Shown piece by piece: positions 16,826-25,236 of a stretch of DNA of 41,369 bases (position 1 is its first letter; each line of letters opens with the position of its first letter). The notes under the pieces were generated by a model, which ran no database searches, had not been told where the DNA came from, and saw nothing but the letters and a program-made list of their open reading frames with translations. The translations under genes were made by a program, and so were the position numbers. The DNA comes from Acidobacteriota bacterium (GTDB lineage Bacteria > Acidobacteriota > Vicinamibacteria > Vicinamibacterales > Fen-181), in NCBI GenBank assembly GCA_017883185.1, contig JADGOB010000020.1, forward strand, positions 1-41,369. Reading direction: 5' to 3'.

Positions 16826-17941
16826 CTAGAGCTTCCCAATTATCTCATCGGCTGCCACCGCCGCCCCCGTGACGTCTGCCGGCTCCGGACGATCCTGCGA
16901 CAGCAGTTCCTCCAGGTAGGGGCGCCACTCGCCGGCGAAGAGCGCGTCCTGCGGGATGAACTGCGATCGCACGTAACGCGGCATCTCCTGCACGAGCACC
17001 TCGTACTCGATGAAGTGCCCGCGCGAGGTGTAGAGCAGGGCGGTCTGGTGTGCCGCGCACTCGGCGATGATGCCGTATCCAGGCTTGGTCGCCACGACGT
17101 CCACCGCGGCGACCAGGTCCTCGTACCGCCAGCCCGCGTCGTACAGCCCCTGCTCGTCGAACTCGATCACGCCGCGACGGCTCTCGCGCGCCGCCTGTGA
17201 CATCTCCAGGTGGCCAGTCAGCACCGCGACGTACTCGTCACCAAAGCTGTCGAACGCCGCCGGCGACAGCCCTTTGAGCCCGTGCCCGCCGAACGACAGC
17301 AGCACCAGTGTCTTGTCGCACGGAAGACCGAGCGCCCGCCGCGTCTCCATCGGGTCCCGCGTCGAGCGGCGCGCGACGAGCGGCAGGTCGGTTGTGACCT
17401 CGGGCCGTGCCATCTCGAAGCCGCCCCACATCGGCAGCCGGAAGAACAGGTCGGCATGGGCGCAGGCTTCGGCTATCCGTTCCACGAGCCAGGGCGCTCC
17501 GAACCGCTCCGGTTCGTAGCCGTCGTAGATCCAGTCCCAGGTGAAGTTGGCGATCGCGATTGACGGAATCCCCGCAGCGTGCGCGGCCGCAAACGCCAGC
17601 GGCGGCACGTCGCCGACGACCAGCGCGGGCCCAATCGACGCCAGACAGGCGCGTTCGGCCTCGACCCTCGCCGGAAAGTCCGCGTAGAAGGCCGCGGCCC
17701 TGCGGATGGTCTCGGCCTCGTCCAGTCGGAGGCTGTCGATCTGCACCACCCCGGTGTCGCACTCGGTCGGCTGGAAGTCCACCGGCGAACGCAAGGTCAG
17801 ATCGAAGATCCACCGCTTCGCGCCAGTTCGGATGACGATCGGGATGTCGGGGCGCCGATCGCGGAGCGCGTTGATGATCTCGATCTCGCGCGAGGCGTGA
17901 CCGAACCCGTGACCGGATATGTACCAGACGATGGGATGCAT
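16826..17941 (-). CDS. glycosyltransferase-like protein similar to the N-terminal domain of plant L-arabinokinase
   Basis: 371 residues, soluble. A glycosyltransferase-B-like fold is suggested by the N-terminal GHGFGHASREIEI (10-22) and the C-terminal CAAH and KPGYGIIAECA segment, which resembles the nucleotide-sugar site of MurG-type enzymes. The order of blocks (ISGHGFGHASR, DTGVVQIDSL, LVVGDVPPLAFAAAHAAGI, IANFTWDWIY) is that of the domain in front of the GHMP kinase in plant L-arabinokinase; here it is a stand-alone protein with no kinase domain attached. The substrate is unknown. It converges with pmtA (9-base gap). ATG 17941 abuts a heptamer repeat. Confidence 0.75.
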   Translation of the reverse strand: MHPIVWYISGHGFGHASREIEIINALRDRRPDIPIVIRTGAKRWIFDLTLRSPVDFQPTECDTGVVQIDSLRLDEAETIRRAAAFYADFPARVEAERACLASIGPALVVGDVPPLAFAAAHAAGIPSIAIANFTWDWIYDGYEPERFGAPWLVERIAEACAHADLFFRLPMWGGFEMARPEVTTDLPLVARRSTRDPMETRRALGLPCDKTLVLLSFGGHGLKGLSPAAFDSFGDEYVAVLTGHLEMSQAARESRRGVIEFDEQGLYDAGWRYEDLVAAVDVVATKPGYGIIAECAAHQTALLYTSRGHFIEYEVLVQEMPRYVRSQFIPQDALFAGEWRPYLEELLSQDRPEPADVTGAAVAADEIIGKL

Positions 17942-17952
17942 CGGGCTTCTAA

Positions 17953-18058
17953 CTAGTTGCTAGTTGCTGGTTGCTGGTTGCTGGTTAGTGGTTGCCAGCG
18001 GTCGATGCGTCGACACGTGTGATTGACTAGCCACTGACAACTGGGAACTGACCACTCG
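17953..18058. repeat. heptamer-phased intergenic repeat (locus C)
   Basis: Six in-phase 7-base units run from 17953 (CTAGTTG CTAGTTG CTGGTTG CTGGTTG CTGGTTA GTGGTTG), and after a non-repetitive stretch four more from 18031 (CCACTGA CAACTGG GAACTGA CCACTCG). They fill the gap between the glycosyltransferase-like gene and the rhomboid gene, which are both on the minus strand. Confidence 0.8.
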
Positions 18059-18061
18059 CGT

Positions 18062-18730
18062 CTACTGTTCATTCCACCACTCCACGCGCTGGCGTTCAGG
18101 CCGGCGGAAGACGAAGACGCCCACCAATCCCACGACGAACCCCGCGACGTGTGCCCAGAAGGCGATGCCTCCCTGCGAGCTGGTGGTGCGGGCGATCGAG
18201 CCGGCCCCGCTGAACAGCTGCATCAGGAACCAGAAGCCGAGGAAGAACACGGCGGGGATTTCGATGATCTCGACGAAGATGAACAGCGGGATCAGCGTCA
18301 GCACGCGCGAGTGCGGGTAGAGGACGAAGTACGCGCCCATGACCCCGGCGATCGCACCGCTGGCGCCGATTGTGGGCATGTAGGAGCCGGGGTTGACGAG
18401 CGTCTGGGCCAGACCGGCCATCGCGCCGCACAGGAGGTAGAACACGAGGTAGCGCCCGTGCCCGAGGCGATCCTCGACGTTGTCGCCGAAGATCCACAAG
18501 TACCACAGGTTCCCGATCGCGTGGAGCCACCCGCCATGGAGGAACATCGAGGAGAGCAGGGTGGACCACGCGAACGTCGCGGGCACGATGCCGTACTCCC
18601 GGAGGAAGATCTGGAGCGCCGGCGGCGACAGCGAGAGCTCGAAGCAGAAGGCGAGCGCGTTCACCGCGATGATCCCCATCGTCACGAAGGGCGTCGTGCG
18701 GGAAGGGATGATGTCGCGAAGCGGGATCAT
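18062..18730 (-). CDS. rhomboid family intramembrane serine protease
   Basis: 222 residues with about six or seven membrane segments. Catalytic serine S124 lies in GASGAIAGVMGAY and the catalytic histidine H194 in AFWAHVAGFVVG; the supporting block MFLHGGWLHAIGNLWYLWIFGDNVED (62-87) carries the conserved HxxxN. These three features define an active rhomboid, which cuts membrane proteins within the bilayer. ATG 18730 gives MIPLRDIIPSRTTPFVT, the typical opening of this subgroup; the frame is open further upstream without similarity. Substrate unknown. Divergent from the zinc-ribbon gene. Confidence 0.93.
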   Translation of the reverse strand: MIPLRDIIPSRTTPFVTMGIIAVNALAFCFELSLSPPALQIFLREYGIVPATFAWSTLLSSMFLHGGWLHAIGNLWYLWIFGDNVEDRLGHGRYLVFYLLCGAMAGLAQTLVNPGSYMPTIGASGAIAGVMGAYFVLYPHSRVLTLIPLFIFVEIIEIPAVFFLGFWFLMQLFSGAGSIARTTSSQGGIAFWAHVAGFVVGLVGVFVFRRPERQRVEWWNEQ

Positions 18731-18802
18731 GCCGTGAGTATAAGAGATCCGGCTCTCATCGCGCCCGGTGTGGTCGTCTGGCGGTTTCCCGAGCCCGAGG
18801 TT

Positions 18803-18808
18803 TATAAT
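18803..18808 (+). promoter_or_regulatory. consensus -10 element upstream of the zinc-ribbon gene
   Basis: A perfect TATAAT at 18803-18808, 20 bases before ATG 18829. No good -35 hexamer is seen at 16-18 bases upstream. In this G+C-rich context a perfect -10 is notable. It would drive the zinc-ribbon, phosphatase and small membrane protein genes. Confidence 0.5.
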
Positions 18809-18828
18809 CGAGGCACATGGATTGATCG

Positions 18829-19101
18829 ATGACTTGCAAGCACTGCGGAACCGAGATTGCTGACAAGGCGCTGGTGTGCTTTCGCTGCGGCCACGCCACA
18901 TTCGAACCCCAGATCCGGTCCGGCCAGGTCCCGAAGCGGGGCAGCCGCGTTCCTGTGATTGCGGCACTGCTGATCCTGATCCTCTGTGCGCTGTTCATGT
19001 CGCAGGCGGCCGTCGGGCAGGCGCCCCGGCTCGTGTCGTGGGTCGTGGCCGGTCTGGCGGTCGTCGTGTTCGTGTGGCAGTTCTGGCGAGGGCGCCGGTA
19101 A
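18829..19101 (+). CDS. zinc-ribbon membrane protein
   Basis: 90 residues. An N-terminal zinc ribbon with CKHC (3-6) and CFRC (17-20), then a basic linker, then two hydrophobic segments (about 40-59 and 66-84) ending in the basic tail WRGRR. This is the common small 'zinc-ribbon plus membrane anchor' architecture, function unknown. ATG 18829 follows a TATAAT by 20 bases. The phosphatase gene follows after 32 bases in the same direction, so the two may work together at the membrane, which is inference. Confidence 0.8.
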   Translation: MTCKHCGTEIADKALVCFRCGHATFEPQIRSGQVPKRGSRVPVIAALLILILCALFMSQAAVGQAPRLVSWVVAGLAVVVFVWQFWRGRR

Positions 19102-19133
19102 GGCCAGCGGCGCTCTCTTTCGTGGAGATCTTC

Positions 19134-20771
19134 ATGCCTGACGCTCTGCTCGAGATCAGCGACGAATCCGGACCGCGCTACGTGCCGATCGACAAGGATC
19201 TGTTCACGCTCGGGCGACGGACCGGCAACGATCTTCGGCTGGTCGGCGCCGACATCTCGCGGGAGCACGCGGAGGTGGCGCGGGACGGGGAACAGTACGT
19301 CCTCCGGGACCGCCAGTCGCGATTCGGGACATTCGTGAACAACGCGCAGGTGAAGGAGCAGCCGCTCAAGCACGGCGACCTGATCAGGTTGGGCCAGAAC
19401 GGCGGCGTCGAGATGGTGTTCCTGTGCGAAGGCGAACCGCCAGGTGAACTCCGGAAGGCTGAGCCGCTCACCGATCGCACGTTGACCTCGGCCGGCAGCG
19501 AACTCCGGCAGGTGGCCGCGCTGCTCGAGGGGCTGCGCGCGCTGGGCTCCGCCCGTGTCCTGGACGAGGTGTTGGCCCTGGTGATCGACTCGGCCGTCGA
19601 GCTGAGCGGCGCCGAGCGCGGGTTCATCATGATGGCGGGCGCCGATGGGCGCCTGGAGTTCAAACTCGCGCGGTTCCGCGGGCACATCACCCTCTCGGGC
19701 AAGTCGTTCGAGACGAGCCGGAAGATTCCCGAGGAGGTATTCCAGACGGGCGAAACGCGCGTGGTTGCGGACCTGCTCGACGGTGACCTGCACGCGGTGC
19801 ACACCGGGACGATCGCCCTTGGGATCCGCCAAGTGTTCTGCATTCCGCTCCGGCTGGTTCGCTACGTGGACAAGGCCGACGGCTTGGCCGAGCAGAAGCG
19901 GATCGGCGTCCTGTACCTGGATAGCCGGGAACGGGGGACCCTCGCCTCCGGCGCCGTGCGCGCCGGAGTCGAAACGCTGGCGACGGAAGCGGCCGTGGCC
20001 ATCGAGAACGCCCGCCTCTATCGTGAAACGATGGAGAAGACGAAGATGGAGCAGGAGCTGCGCATCGCGGCCGAGCTCCAGCAGGCCCTGCTGCCGCCGC
20101 CCGAATGGTCGTCGGATCATTTCGAGGCCCTCGGTCGCACGGTGCCGTGCCGCGCGATTGGCGGTGACTTCTACGAATACCTGACGCTCGTGGATGATTC
20201 GGCGGGATTTGTCGTGGCCGATGTGTCGGGCAAGGGCGCGCCCGCGGCGCTGCTGGCCGCGGTCACCCAGGGCGTGCTGGCGACGCAGACCTCCTTCGGC
20301 GGCGGCCCGGCGGCCGCGCTGTCGCGCGTCAACAAGATCCTCATCCGTCGCGCCACCGGCTCACGGTTCGTCACCGCCTTCTTCGGCGCGCTCTCGAAGG
20401 ACGGCCGGCTGACGTGCTGCAATGCCGGGCACAACCCGCCATTCCTCGTCAGCGGGTCGGTCGTGCGGCGGATGACCGTCGGCGGCTTGATCTGCGGCTT
20501 GTTCGAGCAGGCGACCTACGAGGAAGAGACGGCCCAGCTCGCGCCGGGCGACATGCTGATCATGTTCAGCGACGGCATCTCGGAAGCGTTGAACGCCGCG
20601 GGGGAGGAGTTTGGCGACGATCGGATCCTGGAGAGCATCACGAAGACCGCCCGGGGGAGCGCCAGCCAGGTGCTCGAATGCCTGGTTCGGGCGGTGAACG
20701 AATTTGCCGCCGGCACCATTCAGGGCGACGACATGACGGCCGTGGTGATGCGCTACGGAAGCCGGGCGTGA
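19134..20771 (+). CDS. FHA-GAF-PP2C (SpoIIE-type) protein phosphatase
   Basis: 545 residues in three domains. 1-100 is a forkhead-associated domain that binds phosphothreonine (TLGRRTGNDLRL, ISREHAEV, SRFGTFVNN). About 125-300 is a GAF sensor domain (LDEVLALVIDSAVELSGAERGFIMM, RIGVLYLDSRE). A short coiled coil (MEKTKMEQELRIAAELQQALLP) leads to a PP2C/SpoIIE phosphatase at 330-545 with metal ligands in GGDFYEY, VVADVSGKGAPAALLAA, MFSDGISEALN and QGDDMTAVVM. It is an RsbU-like phosphatase that would act on a phosphoserine partner such as an anti-anti-sigma factor, but no such partner is encoded here. ATG 19134 follows GGAG; the frame is open upstream without similarity. Its TGA overlaps the next start. 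Confidence 0.9.
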   Translation: MPDALLEISDESGPRYVPIDKDLFTLGRRTGNDLRLVGADISREHAEVARDGEQYVLRDRQSRFGTFVNNAQVKEQPLKHGDLIRLGQNGGVEMVFLCEGEPPGELRKAEPLTDRTLTSAGSELRQVAALLEGLRALGSARVLDEVLALVIDSAVELSGAERGFIMMAGADGRLEFKLARFRGHITLSGKSFETSRKIPEEVFQTGETRVVADLLDGDLHAVHTGTIALGIRQVFCIPLRLVRYVDKADGLAEQKRIGVLYLDSRERGTLASGAVRAGVETLATEAAVAIENARLYRETMEKTKMEQELRIAAELQQALLPPPEWSSDHFEALGRTVPCRAIGGDFYEYLTLVDDSAGFVVADVSGKGAPAALLAAVTQGVLATQTSFGGGPAAALSRVNKILIRRATGSRFVTAFFGALSKDGRLTCCNAGHNPPFLVSGSVVRRMTVGGLICGLFEQATYEEETAQLAPGDMLIMFSDGISEALNAAGEEFGDDRILESITKTARGSASQVLECLVRAVNEFAAGTIQGDDMTAVVMRYGSRA

Positions 20772-21082
20772 GCCGGGATGATGGACGTCGCGCGCGTTGG
20801 GTTCGGCGCGGCGTGGCCATCGCCTGGATCGCCGGCGCGGTGGTGACCTGGAACGCCGTGTTCGACGCGCACATCGTCGCGGGCGCCAGGGGCTACGTGG
20901 ACGGGCAGCAGATGTTCATCGACGGGCGCGGCCCGCACGTGGACATCGAGCAGGCGATGGACTCGGCCAAGGCGTCGGGCCTTTGCGCCGCGTGGCGCTG
21001 GACGGCCGTAGAACTGGCGCCGGGCGTCGCGCTGGCCGCCGTTTGGCGGTGGCGGCAATCCCGCCGGCGTCGTCACTCCTAG
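20768..21082 (+). CDS. small hypothetical membrane protein
   Basis: 104 residues, not recognised. After a basic N-terminus (SRDDGRRARWVRRG) there is one membrane segment (about 15-37, VAIAWIAGAVVTWNAVFDAHI), then a polar domain with YVDGQQMFIDGRGPHVDIEQAM, and a second weak hydrophobic stretch before the basic tail WRQSRRRRHS. GTG 20768 overlaps the phosphatase stop as GTGA, so it is translationally coupled and likely works with that phosphatase. Its stop overlaps convergent M28 peptidase by 4 bases. Codon use is like its neighbours. Confidence 0.65.
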   Translation: MSRDDGRRARWVRRGVAIAWIAGAVVTWNAVFDAHIVAGARGYVDGQQMFIDGRGPHVDIEQAMDSAKASGLCAAWRWTAVELAPGVALAAVWRWRQSRRRRHS

Positions 21083-22020
21083 AAGCCGGCGCCGCGTCCC
21101 GGGCGCGCTGTCAACCGCTTCTCGATAGCCGGCAAGGCTTCCAGCAGGACATCTCCCACAATCTGCAGGCTCCGGGCGCTCACCTTGTCGAGGGTGTCGC
21201 CGGCGGTGTGCCACGGCGGATAGTCCTCGGGGCCGTCGATGACGTCCACCGCCGGGACGCCGGCATTCAGGAAGGGGACGTGATCGTCCTCGATCTGGGT
21301 CGCGATGTCGAGGAACACGTCGGAGTGCTGCAGGCGCTTCGCGGCCGCCCAAATCGTGTCGGTGAGCCAGGAGGTCGAGAAAAGTTCCCGCCGGATGTGC
21401 AGGTCGCGGTCGCCGATCATGTCCACCAGGATCAGCGCGCGGAGGCCGGCCAACGCCTTCTCGCGCTGCGCGACCTCGACGTAGTGCCGGCTGCCGTAGG
21501 TGTGGTCCGTGCCAGGGACCCAGTCCGGCAACGTCGCTTCTTCGCCGTCGAGGAAGAGCAACTCGATCGTGAACGGGCTCTTGCGCGCCTTCATCACGCG
21601 CCCCCACTCGATCAGGAAGGCGGTGCTCGACCCGGCGTCGTTCGCCCCCACGAACCTGAACTCACGATAGAGCTTCGTGTCGTAGTGGCCCGCGAAGACC
21701 ACACGCTCGGGGGACGCGCCAGGGATCCTGGCGACCAGGTTCACCATGTGAATGCGGCCGATCGGCGTGTCGGCGTCGAACGGCTGCTCGGTCACCTGGA
21801 TGCCGATGTCGGCCAGCTGCTTCTTGATGTACTGCCGGGTGGACTCGAGGGCAGGCGAGCCGGCCGGCCGTGGGCCGAACGCGACGACCTGGCGCACGTG
21901 CTCGTAGGCACGATTGCCGTCGAAGGTCGGCGGCTGCGCCACCCCGGCCATGGCGATGGCCGAGGCCACACCCAGCAGCAGGATCAGGAGGACACTACCG
22001 CTCATCGCTCTCATCGTCAT
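21079..22020 (-). CDS. M28 family zinc peptidase (or glutaminyl cyclase-like)
   Basis: 313 residues. Signal peptide or anchor at 6-27 (SGSVLLILLLGVASAIAMAG). The co-catalytic zinc site is visible: H and D in VFAGHYDTK, D in GANDAGSS, the EE pair in FLDGEEA, D in LVDMIGD, and H in YPPWHTAGDTLDKVS. This set is shared by M28 aminopeptidases and by secreted glutaminyl-peptide cyclotransferases; the motif GANDAGSSTAFLIE and the overall length of about 310 suit the latter group, but I cannot decide. ATG 22020 overlaps yacG by 26 bases; ATG 22005 is an in-frame alternative with an 11-base overlap. Confidence 0.85.
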   Translation of the reverse strand: MTMRAMSGSVLLILLLGVASAIAMAGVAQPPTFDGNRAYEHVRQVVAFGPRPAGSPALESTRQYIKKQLADIGIQVTEQPFDADTPIGRIHMVNLVARIPGASPERVVFAGHYDTKLYREFRFVGANDAGSSTAFLIEWGRVMKARKSPFTIELLFLDGEEATLPDWVPGTDHTYGSRHYVEVAQREKALAGLRALILVDMIGDRDLHIRRELFSTSWLTDTIWAAAKRLQHSDVFLDIATQIEDDHVPFLNAGVPAVDVIDGPEDYPPWHTAGDTLDKVSARSLQIVGDVLLEALPAIEKRLTARPGRGAGF

Positions 22021-22171
22021 CGCGCGGCTCCTTGAATGGCTCGTCCGGGACCCGGTAGTCGCCGTCCACCCATTTCGCCAAGTCCAGCATCTTACAGCGC
22101 GCGCTGCAGAAGGGACGCCATCGGGGTTCGATCGGCTGCTTGCGGCAGAACACGCACAGCGGGGCGCTCAC
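21995..22171 (-). CDS. yacG: YacG-type zinc-binding DNA gyrase inhibitor
   Basis: 58 residues. The family signature is complete: the first cysteine pair in CVFC (6-9), then RPFCSARCKMLDLAKW (19-34) with cysteines 22 and 26, followed by VDGDYRVP. In E. coli YacG binds zinc and inhibits DNA gyrase. The start is GTG 22171, because an in-frame TGA lies just upstream. The C-terminus is very acidic (DDDESDE). It overlaps the M28 peptidase start by 26 bases, so the two are probably translated together. It is short and was found by reading the minus strand between phoU and the peptidase. Confidence 0.88.
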   Translation of the reverse strand: MSAPLCVFCRKQPIEPRWRPFCSARCKMLDLAKWVDGDYRVPDEPFKEPRDDDESDER

Positions 22172-22200
22172 GCCACCATTATGAGGCAGGAGTGGGGATT

Positions 22201-22256
22201 CAGAATTTAGAATTCAGGATTCTGACTTCTCACTTCAGGGTTCGAGGTTCTGAGCG
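22201..22256. repeat. heptamer-phased repeat running into phoU (locus D)
   Basis: Eight in-phase 7-base units: CAGAATT TAGAATT CAGGATT CTGACTT CTCACTT CAGGGTT CGAGGTT CTGAGCG. The phoU stop codon lies at 22235-22237, so the last three units encode the final residues of PhoU and the rest is the gap before yacG. Confidence 0.7.
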
Positions 22257-22915
22257 TGCCTGACGTCTTTCGCCGACACGACGAAAATGATGTCCTCGGC
22301 GATGTTGGTGGCGTGGTCGCCGATCCGTTCGAGGTGGCGTGAAATCAGGATCAATTCCAGTCCGGCTTCGATCGTGGTCGGGTCCTGGAGCATGTAGGTC
22401 AGAAGTTCCCGGAAGATCTGCGTCTTATAGTTGTCCAGCAGATCGTCCCGCACGAGGACGGATTGCGCCAGGTCGACGTCGCGCTTGACGAAGGCATCGA
22501 GCGCATCACGCAGCATGGTCTGGGCGATCTCCGCCATGCGGGGCAGATCGAGGAGCGGCTTGACTGGGGGCAGCGCAAGATACCGGTGCGCCGCCTCTGC
22601 GATGTTGACGGCCATGTCGCCGACGCGTTCGAGGTCGCTGTTGATCTTCAGGGCCGCCACGATCACCCGCAGGTCCGACGCCATCGGCTGGTGCAGGGCC
22701 AGCAGGCGGAACGCGAGTCCGTCGATCTCGACGTGCAGTTGGTTGATCGGCTCGTCACCCTTCAGCACCCCATCGAGGCGTACCGGGTCGCGTGAGACAA
22801 GGCCGTCAACCGCCGACTGGACCCGGTCTTCGGCAAGGCCCCCCATCGCGAGGATGCGGGCTTTCAGCTGCCCGAGTTCTTCCTGGAAGTGCCTGACCGG
22901 CTCCCTCTTCTCCAT
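22235..22915 (-). CDS. phoU: phosphate signalling protein PhoU
   Basis: 226 residues, all helical, with two PhoU repeats each carrying an E/DxxxD-type metal motif: KINSDLERVGDMAVNIAE (90-107) and LISRHLERIGDHATNIAED (190-209). PhoU connects the PstSCAB transporter to PhoR and keeps the regulon off when phosphate is plentiful. It follows pstB by 57 bases on the same strand. ATG 22915 gives MEKREPVRHFQEELGQLK, a standard opening. The last six codons lie inside a heptamer repeat array, so the extreme C-terminus may vary. Confidence 0.96.
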   Translation of the reverse strand: MEKREPVRHFQEELGQLKARILAMGGLAEDRVQSAVDGLVSRDPVRLDGVLKGDEPINQLHVEIDGLAFRLLALHQPMASDLRVIVAALKINSDLERVGDMAVNIAEAAHRYLALPPVKPLLDLPRMAEIAQTMLRDALDAFVKRDVDLAQSVLVRDDLLDNYKTQIFRELLTYMLQDPTTIEAGLELILISRHLERIGDHATNIAEDIIFVVSAKDVRHAQNLEP

Positions 22916-22972
22916 CGGCGTTTCCTCCCACGCGTTCGTCCCGCCCCGGCGCCCCTGGCCGCCCGGACGACC

Positions 22973-23839
<867 letters not shown>

Positions 23840-23871
23840 GCCAGCAGCATAGCGGCCGTCCGTTGCTGCCG

Positions 23872-23888
23872 GGTTTCCAGCGTGTTAA
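23872..23888 (-). promoter_or_regulatory. candidate PHO box upstream of pstB
   Basis: On the minus strand TTAACACGCTGGAAACC has half-sites TTAACA and GAAACC at an 11-base period, the helical spacing used by PhoB/PhoP proteins. It lies 32 bases before pstB in the direction of transcription. Two similar sites precede pstC and the porin-pstS pair. The second half-site here is the weakest of the set. Confidence 0.45.
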
Positions 23889-23922
23889 TTCGGCGTTTCG
23901 TCGTGCGGTGCGGTGCTAGACG

Positions 23923-25197
23923 CTAGGCGACCGTGCCTTCGGGGACCACACCCCACTTGGGCACGATGATGATGCCGTTACGGATGTGGTAGCCGTCGCC
24001 GTCGGCGTTCTCCACGCCCGACTCGTTGGTCAGCCGGACCCCGCGGCCAATCCGCGCGTTCTTGTCCACGATCACGCGGTCGAGGATCGAGCCGGCGCCA
24101 ATGCCCATCTCCGGGCCGCCCCCGTCGTGGATCGGGGCATCGTCGTCGTGCTCGTAGAAGTCGGCGCCGAGCAGCACCGACCGGCTGATCCGGCAGCCGT
24201 CGCCGACGCGGGTGCGGATGCCGACGATCGACTGCGAGACCGTGGACTTGTCCACGTAGCACCCTTCGGCGATCACCGCCTGATCCACCGTGCACTCGTT
24301 GAGATGGGAACCGGGCAGGAACCGGGGACGGGTGAAGACGGGTCTGTGCGGATCGTAGAAGCTGAACGGCGCGCGGTGGCGCGTCAGCATGATGTTCGCG
24401 TCGTAGAACGACTCGACCGTTCCAACGTCCTGCCAGTAGTCGCGGAACAGGTACGCGTTGACGCGGCGCGCGCCGAGCGCGGCCGGGATGATCTCGTGGC
24501 CGAAGTCCACGCCCGCGTGGCGTTCGATCGATTCGAGCAGCACGTCGCGGGTGAAGACGTAGACCCCCATCGACGCGACGAACGGCTTGTCCGGGGCCGT
24601 CTGCATGAACCGCGATCCGGCCGGAATGCTCGAACCGATCGTGTTCAACCGCTCCGCGCTGGGCTTTTCCTCGAACCCCACGATCTGGCCGCCGGCGTCG
24701 AACCTGAAGATCCCCATCGCCTGGGCCTCGCCGGGCGTCACCGGCTGCGCCGCGATCGTGATGTCGGCGCGCCGATCCACGTGTTCCTCGATCATCGCCG
24801 TGTAGTCCATGCGGTAGATCTGATCGCCGGCGAGGATTAGGTAGTACTCGGCGTCGTGATAGATGAAGTGACGGGCGGCCTGGCGGACGGCATCCGCCGT
24901 CCCCTGGAACCAGTTAGGATTGTCAGGCGTCTGTTCCGCGGCCAGGATCTCGACGAACCCGCGCGAGAACAGATCCATCCGGTACGTCTCCGCGACGTGC
25001 CGGTTGAGCGACGCGGAGTTGAACTGGGTCAGCACGTAGATCCGGCGGATATCCGCGTGGAGGCAATTGCTGATCGGAACGTCAATCAGCCGGTACTTGC
25101 CGGCGATCGGAACGGCCGGCTTGGCCCGGAGGTGGGTGAGGGGAAAGAGACGGGCGCCCCGCCCGCCGCCGAGGATGAGTGCGAGGACCTGTTTCAT
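23923..25197 (-). CDS. glgC: glucose-1-phosphate adenylyltransferase
   Basis: 424 residues. Makes ADP-glucose for glycogen synthesis. The nucleotidyltransferase domain begins ALILGGGRGARLFPLTHLRAKPAVPIAGKYRLIDVPISN (positions 6-44), the family's glycine-rich loop and substrate site; WFQGTADAVRQ, ILAGDQIYRMDY and VGTVESFYDANI follow. The C-terminal left-handed beta-helix (about 300-424) has SVLLGADFYEHD and GVENADGDGYHIRNGIIIVPKWGVVPEGT. It lies between phoR (39-base gap) and pstB on the same strand, an unusual place, and may be co-transcribed with phoBR. Confidence 0.96.
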   Translation of the reverse strand: MKQVLALILGGGRGARLFPLTHLRAKPAVPIAGKYRLIDVPISNCLHADIRRIYVLTQFNSASLNRHVAETYRMDLFSRGFVEILAAEQTPDNPNWFQGTADAVRQAARHFIYHDAEYYLILAGDQIYRMDYTAMIEEHVDRRADITIAAQPVTPGEAQAMGIFRFDAGGQIVGFEEKPSAERLNTIGSSIPAGSRFMQTAPDKPFVASMGVYVFTRDVLLESIERHAGVDFGHEIIPAALGARRVNAYLFRDYWQDVGTVESFYDANIMLTRHRAPFSFYDPHRPVFTRPRFLPGSHLNECTVDQAVIAEGCYVDKSTVSQSIVGIRTRVGDGCRISRSVLLGADFYEHDDDAPIHDGGGPEMGIGAGSILDRVIVDKNARIGRGVRLTNESGVENADGDGYHIRNGIIIVPKWGVVPEGTVA

Positions 25198-25236
25198 GAT
25201 CTTCTAGGGTATGGCGAGACGCCCGCTCGGGCAAGA

